From NCBI GenBank assembly GCA_963774075.1, contig CAVZDP010000006.1, positions 42,134 through 106,133 of the forward strand: DNA of 64,000 nucleotides. The letters are read 5' to 3'. This DNA comes from JBBQNR01 sp963774075. Lineage in GTDB: Bacteria > Actinomycetota > Thermoleophilia > Solirubrobacterales > JBBDJG01. Position numbers and translations under genes: made by a program. Every line of letters starts with the position of its first letter. Position 1 is the first letter of the stretch. Positions 11,826 to 20,596 of the stretch are shown here, in pieces. The notes under the pieces were generated by a model. It saw nothing but the letters and a program-made list of their open reading frames with translations. It did no database searches and was not told the DNA's origin.

Positions 11826-12416
11826 TTACTTCTCGACGTCGAACGAGAGGATGATCTTTGCGGTCTCGCGCGCCACGTCCTCGGCGCCGCCGCTCGAGAC
11901 GGTGTTGAGCGCGTAGCTGCGATCACCGGCCGGCACGACGAGGATGGAGTGCACCGTGTTCTTCCGGGTCCGGACGTAGGAGTAGAAAAACGCCTTCCCG
12001 GCGGGAATGTTCACTGTCCGTGAAGACTGCCTGCGGAAGTCCGGCACGCGCTTCTCGAGGGAGCGCGTCAGATCGCCGGAGAGCGCGCTGAAGTCGCCGG
12101 GAGCGCGCTTCTCCCTGCGGAGGATCACGGTGCCCCGGCCGTCCTGGCGGCGCACTACCGCGAGCGGGCGTCCGCTCAGCGCGACGAGGTCCTTCTCGGA
12201 CAGGGCGCGCCACCCCTTGGGGTAGGTGAGCGTGAAAGCGTCGGTGGAAGAGCCCTTCAGCTCTCCGCTCTTCTCGTCATCCCCCGTCAGCGCCCTGAAT
12301 GCGAGAAACGCCGCCAGGACCATGCCGATCACTGCGAGCGCGAGAACGAGCGTGCGAGGCTGGAAGCGCCGCCCGGAGGCCGGCCCGTCGCCGAATGCGG
12401 TGTCGACAGTGGTCAA
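11826..12416 (-). CDS. Membrane-anchored uncharacterised protein (PsbP/LpqN-like fold possible)
   Basis: 196 aa from a TTG at 12416, which has GAAGGAAG 5-6 nt upstream. The frame is open further, but that part overlaps the next gene and is not protein-like. It has a short cytoplasmic tail, one transmembrane helix (about 22-45) and an extracytoplasmic domain beginning FTLTYPKGWRAL. Surface proteins with a Y-P-x-G-W start, a central R-rich strand and an FFYSY ... ILVVPAGDRSYAL core are often PsbP/LpqN-like, but that is a pattern-level guess. Tail-to-tail with the DUF2269-like gene. Confidence 0.6.
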   Translation of the reverse strand: MTTVDTAFGDGPASGRRFQPRTLVLALAVIGMVLAAFLAFRALTGDDEKSGELKGSSTDAFTLTYPKGWRALSEKDLVALSGRPLAVVRRQDGRGTVILRREKRAPGDFSALSGDLTRSLEKRVPDFRRQSSRTVNIPAGKAFFYSYVRTRKNTVHSILVVPAGDRSYALNTVSSGGAEDVARETAKIILSFDVEK

Positions 12417-12525
12417 GGAAGCTTCCTTCGGTTGAGGTCCACGCCTCGCCGGAGTGAGCGAAGGTTCGCCGCCCTCTTCGACGGGTGCTGACGAGCTCCT
12501 TCCCCGGTCATCCTCACGGCGGCGC

Positions 12526-15339
12526 TCAGCGAGTGATGATGTAGCTCCAGGTGCGGGAGCTGTCGTTCGTGTCGCCACCGTTGTTGATGTTGCACAGGCG
12601 GATCGACAGACGGTCGGCCGTCGTCTGCGTGACATTGCTCGATGCGAGCGTGGCATCGAGTGTGGAAGGAGCATTGAGGATCACCTGGTCTCCGACCTGA
12701 ATTCCGGGCACGCTGTTGGCGGGTGACTGCACCGTTGAGCAGGTCGTCGCCGTGATGTTCGGGGGGTCGATCGCGATGGTGCCGTTCAGGACCCCGATGT
12801 CCACGGCGCGCAGCGATCCGTCCGCTACCTCGGAGCTGCCGACCGCTCCGGCCGCGATCTCCGAGGAGCCCACCGAGTCGACCGCGAGGTCGGCTGCAGT
12901 GAGCGTGTCAAGGGCCACCTTGTCGGTGGTGACGGCGTTGGCTGCGAGCTTGGGGTTCGTGACGGCGCCATCCGCGAGCTCCGACGTGTTGACTGCGCCC
13001 GCGGCGATCTCGTCGGAGCCGACGGCGTCGGTCGCGAGGTCGGCGGCGGTGAGCGTGTCGGGGGCCACCTTGGCCGAGGTGACCGCGTTGTCGGCGAGGT
13101 CCTCGGTGATGATCGAGCCGTTCACGATCTTGGAGGAGTCGACCGAGTCGGCTCCGAGGTCGGAGTTGGTCACGATGTTGCCGGGCGCGACGCGCGTCCA
13201 GGCACTGCCGTCCGAGCGGTACAGGGTGCCGCCGGAGACGTCGGTTGCGTAGTAGAGAAAGCCCTCGTTCGCGGGAGCGGCGGCGGGCCGAGCGGCGAGC
13301 GTGCCCGCCTGGTGGACCGACCCTGACCAGACGGTCTGGTTCAGGTCCCCGATCTGGATCGTCGCGTCGAGGATCTCCGCTGACGTCACGGCACCGGTGG
13401 CGATCTCGTCCGAGCCGACCGCGTTGGCGGCGATCTCGTCGGAGCCCACGGCGTTTGTGGCAATCTCGTCGGAGCCTACCGCGTCGGTTGCGATCTCCGA
13501 GGAGCCGACAGCGTTGGCGGCGAGCTCGTCGGAGCCGACTGAGTCGGTGGCGAGATCCGCTGCCGTCAGCGTGTCGGCCGCGACCTTGTCGGAGGTGACG
13601 GAGTCAGCTCCCAGCTTGGAGTTGGTGACGGAGCCATCGGCGAGCTCTGTGGTGTTGACGGCGCCGGCGGCGATCTCGTCCGAGCCGACCGCGTCGGTGG
13701 CGATCTCGGAGTTGCCGACCGCGTTGGCGGCGAGCTCGTCCGAGCCGACCGCGTCGGTCGCTAGCTCGGCCGACCCGACCGCGTCGGCTGCCAGCTCATC
13801 GGATCCAACCGAGTTGGTTGCGAGGTCCGCGGCTGTAAGGGTGTCGGCGGCGACCTTGTCGGAGGTGACGGAGTCAGCTCCAAGCTTCGAGTTCGTGACG
13901 GAGCCATCGGCGAGCTCGGTGGTGCCGACGGCACCAGCCGCGATCTCGTCCGAGCCGACCGAGTCGGTCGCCAGGTCAGCGGCGGTAAGCGTGTCGGCCG
14001 CGACCTTGTCGGAGGTGACGGAGTCGGCTCCCAGCTTGGAGTTGGTGACGGAGCCATCGGCGAGGTCTGTGGTGTTGACGGCGCCGGCGGCGATCTCGTC
14101 CGAGCCGACCGCGTCGGTGGCGATCTCGGAGTTGCCGACCGCGTTGGCGGCGAGCTCGTCCGAGCCGACCGCGTCGGTCGCTAGCTCGGCCGACCCGACC
14201 GCGTCGGCTGCCAGCTCATCGGATCCAACCGAGTTGGTTGCGAGGTCCGCGGCTATAAGGGTGTCGGCGGCGACCTTGTCGGAGGTGACCGAGTCGGCCC
14301 CGAGCTTGGAGTTCGTGACCGAGCCATCGGCGAGCTCTGTGGTGTTGACGGCGCCGGCGGCGATCTCGTCCGAGCCGACGGCGTCGGTGGCAAGCTCCGA
14401 GGAGCCGACCGCATTGGCGGCGAGCTCGTCCGAGCCGACCGAGTCGGTCGCCAGGTCAGCGGCGGTAAGCGTGTCGGCCGCGACCTTGTCGGAGGTGACG
14501 GAGTCGGCCCCGAGCTTCGCGTTCGTGACGGAGCCGTCGGCGAGCTCGGCTGTGCCCACGGCACCGGCCGCGATCTCGTCCGAGCCGACGGCGTCGGTCG
14601 CGAGCTCCGAAGAACCGACCGCATTGGCGGCGATCTCGTCCGAGCCTACCGAGTCGGTCGCCAGGTCAGCGGCGGTAAGCGTGTCGGCGGCAACCTTGTC
14701 GGAGGTGACGGAGTCGGCTCCGAGCTTCGAGTTCGTGACGGAGCCATCGGCGAGCTCGGTGGTGCCGACGGCACCGGCCGCGATCTCGTCCGAGCCGACG
14801 GCGTCGGTTGCTATGTCCTCACCCCCGATGGTCTCGTCGAGGATCTTGGTGCTCGTGACCGAGTTGTCGGCGAGCTCGCCCGTGCCCACCGCGCCACTGG
14901 CGATGTCCTCACCCTCGATGGTCTCGTCGGCGATCTTGGGGCTGGTGACGGAGCCGTCGCGCAGGTCCTCGGTGTCGATTCCTCCGTCGGCGATCCGATC
15001 GGAGCCGATCTGGAGCTGGAGCTGCCGCAGCATCTCCTTGAGCAGCCGGTCGTGACTCGACGTGGCGAGCACCGCCTTCCTCCAGCATCTGTAGGCCTGC
15101 TTGGTGAAGAAGCGCCCCTTGGAGACCCTGTAGATCTTTCTGTGCACACAGCTGCGCTTCTTGGCCTTCTTCTTCTTTGCAGCCGCCTGAACGGCGTGCT
15201 GCCCACTCGAAGGAGAGGCCGATGTCCCCGTGATCCCGGAGGCAGGCGCGCCGGCGAACGCGGTAGGCGCCAGGATGGCCAGTGCGAGAGCGCAGAGAAT
15301 CGCGGTCACGCACGCACGCTGCGTCGAGCAGAAATCCAT
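12526..15339 (-). CDS. Large secreted protein built of short tandem repeats
   Basis: 937 aa. The signal peptide is about 1-30 (hydrophobic, ending AFAGAPASG), followed by a Lys/Arg-rich segment (KKKKAKKRSCVHRK, ~54-67) with Cys and aromatics. From ~115 to ~800 the chain consists of ~10-residue units, variants of SDEIAAGAVG, SSELATDAVG, SDKVAADTLT and NSKLGADSVT. Such regular A/V/L spacing is typical of solenoid (beta-helix-like) stalks. The repeats pause near 625-690 for a non-repetitive insert (contains LYYATDVSGGTLYRSDGSAWT) and resume. A ~90-residue non-repeat C-terminal domain with two Cys ends in WSYIITR. I infer a surface fibre or adhesin-like stalk; no enzyme motif was seen. Confidence 0.8.
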   Translation of the reverse strand: MDFCSTQRACVTAILCALALAILAPTAFAGAPASGITGTSASPSSGQHAVQAAAKKKKAKKRSCVHRKIYRVSKGRFFTKQAYRCWRKAVLATSSHDRLLKEMLRQLQLQIGSDRIADGGIDTEDLRDGSVTSPKIADETIEGEDIASGAVGTGELADNSVTSTKILDETIGGEDIATDAVGSDEIAAGAVGTTELADGSVTNSKLGADSVTSDKVAADTLTAADLATDSVGSDEIAANAVGSSELATDAVGSDEIAAGAVGTAELADGSVTNAKLGADSVTSDKVAADTLTAADLATDSVGSDELAANAVGSSELATDAVGSDEIAAGAVNTTELADGSVTNSKLGADSVTSDKVAADTLIAADLATNSVGSDELAADAVGSAELATDAVGSDELAANAVGNSEIATDAVGSDEIAAGAVNTTDLADGSVTNSKLGADSVTSDKVAADTLTAADLATDSVGSDEIAAGAVGTTELADGSVTNSKLGADSVTSDKVAADTLTAADLATNSVGSDELAADAVGSAELATDAVGSDELAANAVGNSEIATDAVGSDEIAAGAVNTTELADGSVTNSKLGADSVTSDKVAADTLTAADLATDSVGSDELAANAVGSSEIATDAVGSDEIATNAVGSDEIAANAVGSDEIATGAVTSAEILDATIQIGDLNQTVWSGSVHQAGTLAARPAAAPANEGFLYYATDVSGGTLYRSDGSAWTRVAPGNIVTNSDLGADSVDSSKIVNGSIITEDLADNAVTSAKVAPDTLTAADLATDAVGSDEIAAGAVNTSELADGAVTNPKLAANAVTTDKVALDTLTAADLAVDSVGSSEIAAGAVGSSEVADGSLRAVDIGVLNGTIAIDPPNITATTCSTVQSPANSVPGIQVGDQVILNAPSTLDATLASSNVTQTTADRLSIRLCNINNGGDTNDSSRTWSYIITR
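13568..14295. repeat. Near-identical 420-bp tandem duplication inside the repeat-protein gene
   Basis: The stretch at about 13,568-13,875 recurs 420 bp later (about 13,988-14,295) with very few differences. For example, 13,681-13,800 and 14,101-14,220 are identical by eye, and the neighbouring 60-base lines differ by single bases. 420 bp is 140 codons, so the duplication stays in frame and adds fourteen ~10-residue units. This suggests recent unequal crossing over or slippage, and it is also a place where an assembly could collapse or expand. Confidence 0.8.
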
Positions 15340-15487
15340 TCTTATCTCCAGGGGGCTTGAGGGGGCTTTTTCGAGGCGGTGGGCCGAGCCGTCCGTGGCC
15401 GGATGTGTCGCCGTAGCCTCAGTATCGGACGAGCGTTGAAAAAACTTATGGACGCAATGCGTAGCTGGGACGCCGCTGTCCAGAGCG

Positions 15488-15518
15488 AAGGCCGGGAGCG
15501 GCTGGCGCCCCCGGCCTT
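15488..15518 (-). terminator. GC-rich hairpin after the small secreted-protein gene
   Basis: AAGGCCGGG and CCCGGCCTT form a perfect 9-bp stem with a 13-nt loop, 33 nt beyond the stop of the minus-strand gene at 15551. The T-rich run flanks the plus-strand side, so on the minus strand it would be a stem-only terminator or a 3'-end stabiliser. Confidence 0.45.
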
Positions 15519-15550
15519 CTTTGCTGCCCTTTGGTTTGTGTGGGTCTACG

Positions 15551-16381
15551 TTACGGCGCGAACACCGACTCCGCGCGGACGACCGTCTCGTCCCCGCTCC
15601 CGCCGGGTCCCACGCACACCGGCGCCGGCGCCGGGGGCGGGCAGGCGAACGTGCCGTCCGGCCCCGGGTGGAGCACGGTGATCTCGTCCGTGAACCTGAT
15701 CGTCTCTCGCTGGAATTCCGTCACGATGCCCGGGGCGACCGCGTCGAAGCTGGTCGCCCACATGCAGGTCGATCCCGGAGGGGCCCCGGCCGCGCCGACC
15801 GGAGCGCATGGGGACATGAAACCCATGGTGATGTCGAACTGGGTCGCCGTGACGCACGGCGGTCCACCACCTCCCGCCGCGCACGGCACCATTCCCGGCG
15901 CGTTCGCATGGTCGGTGAACCTCAGATCCATGTTGAGCGACACCGGGCCGGCATAGTCCGCACCAGCCGCCGGGCACCCGAGCCCAGGCGCTGTGCACGT
16001 AATGTCCGTGATCGTGCCCGCCACGGTGATGTCTTCCTGATCGCCTGCGGCAGTCGTGCACGGCAGTGGCTGGACCGGCGGTGGTACGCAGCCGACGTCG
16101 AGGCGCACGAAACCGGCAGCGGCCCCGGCAGCTCCGCTGGTCAGAGGCGACTCGAGCACCGGCGGGCCACAGGACGGCGCGCCGGGTGGCAGCCCGTGGC
16201 CGGCGGTCACGGCCCCGGGTACGCAGGGTATGAATGCGGGCGCGAGCGGCACGCGCAGCGGGGTGCCCCCTCCGAGGCGCGGGTGGGTGGCGGACGCGCT
16301 CGTGGTGAGCCCGAGGGCGAGGAGCAGGCCGAACGCGGCGGCAGCAAGGGCCACGCGCCCGGGACGGGCGAGATCTCTCAT
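15551..16381 (-). CDS. Small secreted protein; stand-alone copy of a module also found at the end of the 39.6-42.3 kb hydrolase
   Basis: 276 aa from ATG 16381 with GGGAGGAC upstream; the frame extends 38 codons further, but this start gives a clean signal peptide (about 1-31, ending SASA). The mature part starts LGGGTPLRVPLAPAF and contains several Cys. It ends with a GPDGTFACPPP block and GSGDETVVRAESVFAP. The C-terminal ~200 residues of the protein encoded at 39,576-42,287 show the same order: GGGTPVRVPL, YAGRL in place of YAGPV, GPDGS, GTGDESV and a final VFSP. I recognise no named family. It is probably an extracytoplasmic beta-rich domain. Confidence 0.7.
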   Translation of the reverse strand: MRDLARPGRVALAAAAFGLLLALGLTTSASATHPRLGGGTPLRVPLAPAFIPCVPGAVTAGHGLPPGAPSCGPPVLESPLTSGAAGAAAGFVRLDVGCVPPPVQPLPCTTAAGDQEDITVAGTITDITCTAPGLGCPAAGADYAGPVSLNMDLRFTDHANAPGMVPCAAGGGGPPCVTATQFDITMGFMSPCAPVGAAGAPPGSTCMWATSFDAVAPGIVTEFQRETIRFTDEITVLHPGPDGTFACPPPAPAPVCVGPGGSGDETVVRAESVFAP

Positions 16382-16536
16382 GTGTCCTCCCGTGGGAAGG
16401 AGTTCCGGCTGGGTGACCGCCATCCGAGCGGGCCCAGTCCTTGCTTCTCGCCTCAGCCCCCAGCTACTTCTAACGGCCTGGGTGAACCATGTCAAGGCTC
16501 GAGGAGGGGGCTTCGCCCTAAGCTGGAGAGCTGGAG

Positions 16537-18069
16537 ATGCTGGGCGGCAGGCCGGATACCTGGAGGCGCTTCGTCGCCCATGCGCTCGAGGCTCGGCAGC
16601 GGCCTCGCTGGGACGAGGAGGAGCGGGAGTACAAGCTGGCCGTTGTGGAAGGGGGAGCCCGAGCGATCGCGCTGGCCGCCGAGGATGGCGAGTGGCTCGA
16701 GGCGATCGACGAGGCGCTGGACGACCTCTTCCCGGGGCTCGGCGGCTATCGCTACGACCTTCCGGACGAGCGCGAGCTCAAGTGGCTCCGGACCTGGGCC
16801 TCGGCGGATCCCTTATCGGGACGGGAGGCGGTGGCCTCGTTCGCGGATCCGGAAGCGGCGCCCGAGAAGCGCTTCGAGGCGTACGCTCAGGTGGTCGAGC
16901 GCGCATGGAGCGCGGGCGCGGCTCCGCGCAGCGAAGCGGCCGCGGTCGTGATCGGCTCGTTTCTGAACTTCGCTATCGACCCGGCATCGCTCCCACTCAT
17001 GAAGGGATGGTTCTTCGAGTCGCTTCAGGAGGCGCTTGAAGCGAAACCGCTCCCCGGCGGGCTCGCTGAGCGGTACGCCGGGCACGTCTCGTTCGCGTCC
17101 GCACTCGAAGGCACCCTCCGCGCCGAAGGCGTTCCCGTTCGCGACATGATCGACGTCCAGAGCCTCGTCTTCATCGCCGCGCGCGAGCGGGCCCTTTGGG
17201 CGGAGAAGCCGCCGCCGGCCGAGCCTCCCCGGCGAAGCCCGCCGGCCTACCTCTCCGTCGTCTCGATGTACCGCAACGAGGCGCCTTACCTGCGCGAGTG
17301 GATCGAGTTCAACCGCCTGGTCGGCGTGGAGCGCTTCTTCCTCTACGACAACGAGTCGAGCGACGACCACCTGGATGTGCTTGCGCCTTACATCGACGAC
17401 GGCACGGTCACCGTCCACCACTGGCCGTCGGCGCAGGTGGGCAGCCAGGATCCCGCCGCTGTGGATCGCACGCCGCCAAACCAGGCGCGTGCGTTCGACC
17501 ATGCGCTGCGCGAGCACTGCGAGGAGTCGCGCTGGATCGCCTTCGTCGACCTCGACGAGTTCCTCTTCTCCCCCACCGGGCGCCCACTGCCCGAGGTGCT
17601 CTCCGCCTACGAGCGCTGGCCCGGGGTGTGCGTGAACGAGGCCGTGTTCGGGACGTCGGGCCACGACGTCCCGCCGCGCGGGCTGGTGATCGAGAGCTAT
17701 GTGCACCGCGCCGGAGACTCGTCGAACCGCTATGTCAAGTGCATCGTCGATCCCGTGCGGGCGGAGCGCTGCATCGGCCCGCACAGGTTCGTATATCGGA
17801 GCGGTCTCGCGGTCAACGAGGAGGAGATTCCCGTTGTCGGCCCCGTGACGAGGTCGACGACGTTCGACCGCCTGCGCATCAACCACTACTACATGAAGTC
17901 GCGCGAGGAATTCCGAGCCAAGCACGGCGTGCACCTCGGCAGGCAGGCACGGCTTCCGATGGAGGAGCGCCTGAGCGCCGTGCGCGACGAGACGCTGGCC
18001 GCCTACGTACCCGCGTTGCGCGAGGCGCTCGCCCGCGGGAACCATGGGCGGGCGCCGCCCTCCCGATGA
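16537..18069 (+). CDS. GT92/DUF23-type glycosyltransferase with extra N-terminal domain (copy 1)
   Basis: 510 aa, ATG preceded by GGAGAGCTGGAG. Residues 1-~225 form an acidic/aromatic domain I do not recognise. From ~235 the glycosyltransferase starts with YLSVVSMYRNEAPYLREWIEF, then FFLYDNESSDD and the DxD-like FVDLDEFLF, then GTSGHDVPPRGLVIESY and a late LRINHYYMKS. This order matches family 92 (formerly DUF23) glycosyltransferases of the GT-A fold, which use a metal-bound nucleotide sugar. There is no signal peptide or membrane helix, so it is probably cytoplasmic. It overlaps the next gene by 4 nt (ATGA), implying translational coupling with its paralogue. The acceptor is unknown. Confidence 0.85.
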   Translation: MLGGRPDTWRRFVAHALEARQRPRWDEEEREYKLAVVEGGARAIALAAEDGEWLEAIDEALDDLFPGLGGYRYDLPDERELKWLRTWASADPLSGREAVASFADPEAAPEKRFEAYAQVVERAWSAGAAPRSEAAAVVIGSFLNFAIDPASLPLMKGWFFESLQEALEAKPLPGGLAERYAGHVSFASALEGTLRAEGVPVRDMIDVQSLVFIAARERALWAEKPPPAEPPRRSPPAYLSVVSMYRNEAPYLREWIEFNRLVGVERFFLYDNESSDDHLDVLAPYIDDGTVTVHHWPSAQVGSQDPAAVDRTPPNQARAFDHALREHCEESRWIAFVDLDEFLFSPTGRPLPEVLSAYERWPGVCVNEAVFGTSGHDVPPRGLVIESYVHRAGDSSNRYVKCIVDPVRAERCIGPHRFVYRSGLAVNEEEIPVVGPVTRSTTFDRLRINHYYMKSREEFRAKHGVHLGRQARLPMEERLSAVRDETLAAYVPALREALARGNHGRAPPSR

Positions 18070-19622
18070 CCGCGGCAGCCTGGCAGCGTTTCGTCGCCTA
18101 CGCGAAGCGCGCCCGCACGAAGCCGTCCTTCGACGAGGAGGAGCGCACCTACAAGTTCGCGGTCGTCGACGGACTGGAATCAGTTCTCGAGGCGATTCAA
18201 TCCTCGCAGTCGGACTGGTTCCAGCAGCTCGTACAGGTGCTGAGGGATCCTTTTGTCGAGGTGGGCGGACATCGCTACGACCTCCCGAACTGGCCGCAGA
18301 TCCATTGGATGCGCGAGTGGAACCACGCCGACGCGGAATCGCTGCGGGCGGCGGTCGCTCCCTTCGCCGAGCGAGACCTCGAGCCCCGTGAGCGCTTTGG
18401 GCTCTTCGCGCGCCAGGCCGAGGAGGCGATGGACGCTGGAACAGCGGCCTCTAACACCGGAGCCCCGCTCGCGATGGGAGGGCTACTCAACTTCGCGAGC
18501 GCTCCGTACGAATTGCCGCTGATTCGCGCCTGGCCCTTCGAGTACCTCGAGCAGATTCTCGGCCGGCCGACGGGGACCGGCGCCTCCCTCGCCGGCCAGT
18601 ACGAGCGCCACCTGGGCTTCGGGCGCTGGCTGCTCGTGGAGCTGCCACACGCGGGGGTGAGCGTGCGCGACTTGATCGACGTGCAGAGCATCGTCTTCAT
18701 CTGTGCAGCAGAGCGGCGCTTCTGGGTAGAGGACAAGCCCTCATCCGCGCGGGCCCCTTCGACCGAGCGGCGGAGCGCCGAGCCGAGCCGAGGTAGCCGC
18801 GGGCCCGAGCCTCCGGCATATCTCTCGATCACCGCGATGTTCCGCGACGAGGCGCCCTACCTGCGTGAGTGGATCGAGTTCCACCGCCTGGTCGGCGTGG
18901 AGCGCTTCTTCCTCTACGACAACATGAGCGTGGACGCGCACGCCGAGGTGCTCGCCCCATATATCGCCGACGGGACGGTGGTCGTGCACGAGTGGCCGTT
19001 CTTCCCGGGCCAGCAGGAGGCCTATGGTCACACGCTCGCCGAGCACGGCCACGAGTCGCGCTGGATCGCGTTCATCGACGTCGACGAGTTCCTTTTCTCG
19101 CCGACGCGACGATCCGTCGCGGACTTGCTGGGCCACTACGAGCGCTGGCCGGCCGTCGGCGTCAACTGGGCGATGTTCGGAACCTCAGGTCACCACGACC
19201 GCCCGCGGGGGCTCGTAATAGAGAGCTACCACCGTCGCGCGCCCGACGATGCGCTCAGCAACCGCTACATCAAGAGCATCATCGACCCGCGGCGAGTGGC
19301 GAGCACGGGCAACGCTCACTACTTCATCTACGACCGCTACACCACCGTGGACGAGAACGAGTATCCGGTTCAAGGCCCGCTCACGAAGTCGGTCTCCTTC
19401 GACCTGCTGCGGCTGAACCACTACTTCACGCGCTCCGAACGCGAGGCGCGCGAAAAGCTCAAGGGCCGGGGAGACATCTGGGACTCCCTGTCGGAAGCTC
19501 GCCGCCAGGAGGTGGAGCACGGTCGCTTCAGCCGCATCGGCGACGAGGCCATCAAGTCCTACCTGCCAGCGCTGCGGGCGTCGCTCGAACGAGCGGCCGA
19601 GCGGGACGAGCAGGGCCACTAG
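18066..19622 (+). CDS. GT92/DUF23-type glycosyltransferase with extra N-terminal domain (copy 2)
   Basis: 518 aa. The start ATG at 18066 overlaps the stop of copy 1; the frame is open upstream only as a shadow. It shares the whole architecture with copy 1: N-terminal domain (WQRFVAYAKRARTKPSFDEEE versus WRRFVAHALEA in copy 1, and LIDVQSIVFICAAERRFW versus MIDVQSLVFIAARERALW), then AYLSITAMFRDEAPYLREW, FFLYDNMSVD, FIDVDEFLF, GTSGHHDRPRGLVIESY and LRLNHYFTRS. The region between the domains is Ser/Arg/Pro-rich. Tandem duplication followed by divergence is likely. They may act on the same glycan, perhaps as sequential transferases, but no other glycan genes are adjacent. Confidence 0.85.
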   Translation: MTAAAWQRFVAYAKRARTKPSFDEEERTYKFAVVDGLESVLEAIQSSQSDWFQQLVQVLRDPFVEVGGHRYDLPNWPQIHWMREWNHADAESLRAAVAPFAERDLEPRERFGLFARQAEEAMDAGTAASNTGAPLAMGGLLNFASAPYELPLIRAWPFEYLEQILGRPTGTGASLAGQYERHLGFGRWLLVELPHAGVSVRDLIDVQSIVFICAAERRFWVEDKPSSARAPSTERRSAEPSRGSRGPEPPAYLSITAMFRDEAPYLREWIEFHRLVGVERFFLYDNMSVDAHAEVLAPYIADGTVVVHEWPFFPGQQEAYGHTLAEHGHESRWIAFIDVDEFLFSPTRRSVADLLGHYERWPAVGVNWAMFGTSGHHDRPRGLVIESYHRRAPDDALSNRYIKSIIDPRRVASTGNAHYFIYDRYTTVDENEYPVQGPLTKSVSFDLLRLNHYFTRSEREAREKLKGRGDIWDSLSEARRQEVEHGRFSRIGDEAIKSYLPALRASLERAAERDEQGH

Positions 19623-19633
19623 ACGATTGAGCC

Positions 19634-20545
19634 ATGGCTGCGGTGGTGGCGGTCACTCTCTGCTCGGTCGCAGCCGGGATCGCGTGTGCGCGCCGCATGG
19701 CCTCGGCGCCCCGGATCGCCGAGGCGGGTCTGTCGGTGACGCTGTGGCTGATCCTCCCGATCATCACGTTCTTCAACCTGGCGCGCTTCGAGTTCACCGG
19801 AGCTGTGGGCGCCGGGATCGCGTTCGCGTACCTGGGCCTCGGCTGCTCGCTGGGCCTTGCCTACGTACTCGCGAGCGGTCCGCTGGGGCTGGAGGGTCCG
19901 GCGCGCGGCGCCTTTCTGTGCGCGTCGTTCGTCACGAACTCGGGCTTCCTCGGCCTCCCGTTCACGGCGGCGCTGCTGGGCTACGACGACCTGCCCGCGG
20001 CGGTCACGTACGACGTCCTGGTGTCGGCGCCGTCTCTGCTCCTCGTGGCGTTCGCTATCGGGGCCTACTACCGGAAGGAGTCCGACGCGACGGAGCGCGC
20101 CGTGCCCGCCTTCCTTTCCAGGAACCCCGCGCTCTATGCGGCGATCGCCGGGCTCCTCGCGCCGGACGCCCTGGCGCCGGACTGGGCGGTCGACGCCTCG
20201 CGCGCCCTCCTCGTGCTCATGGCCCCGATCGGCTTCTTCGCGCTCGGCGTTTTCGCCTCCGCAGGTGCCCGGGACGACTTTCGCTTCCCCCCTCCCCTCA
20301 CGCGCGCGGTCGCGGCTGCGTCGGCGCTCAAGCTCTGCGTCCCCGTTGCCGTGATGTTCGCGTGCTCGCGCCTGATCCACGACGTTCCCGACGCCTATCT
20401 CGTCCAGGCGGCGATGCCGGCCGGGCTGAACACGCTTCTGCTCGTGGCGGTGTACCGCCTCGACCGTGCCCTGATCGCGGGTGCGCTCGTGTACACGACG
20501 GCGGTCGTGCTCGTTTGGGGCCTGGCCGCAACGCTCCTCACATGA
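19634..20545 (+). CDS. AEC (auxin efflux carrier) family transporter
   Basis: 303 aa with about ten hydrophobic helices and no signal peptide. The region from SVTLWLILPIITFFNLARF and the conserved FVTNSGFLGLP segment (about 95-105) are characteristic of bacterial AEC-family permeases. The C-terminal half has the mirrored A-x-P-A-G-L-N-T pattern (AAMPAGLNTLLL) of this inverted-repeat family. AEC members export or take up small organic anions; the substrate cannot be read. It follows the glycosyltransferase pair by 11 nt and may be co-transcribed. Confidence 0.85.
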   Translation: MAAVVAVTLCSVAAGIACARRMASAPRIAEAGLSVTLWLILPIITFFNLARFEFTGAVGAGIAFAYLGLGCSLGLAYVLASGPLGLEGPARGAFLCASFVTNSGFLGLPFTAALLGYDDLPAAVTYDVLVSAPSLLLVAFAIGAYYRKESDATERAVPAFLSRNPALYAAIAGLLAPDALAPDWAVDASRALLVLMAPIGFFALGVFASAGARDDFRFPPPLTRAVAAASALKLCVPVAVMFACSRLIHDVPDAYLVQAAMPAGLNTLLLVAVYRLDRALIAGALVYTTAVVLVWGLAATLLT

Positions 20546-20596
20546 GGAACGGTCGTCACACACTCGAGACGTTCAGCCGTATAGGTTTGGCTCAGC

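Noticed and set aside
13400..14800. Regular short repeats that could suggest a CRISPR array
   Set aside because: The units are coding and in frame, vary gradually, and have no unique spacers between identical repeats; no cas genes are near.
13301..15055. A 584-codon open frame on the plus strand opposite the repetitive secreted protein
   Set aside because: It mirrors the minus-strand repeats and has no ribosome site or signal of its own. Repetitive GC-rich DNA leaves antisense frames open; the minus-strand product has a signal peptide and a unique C-terminus.
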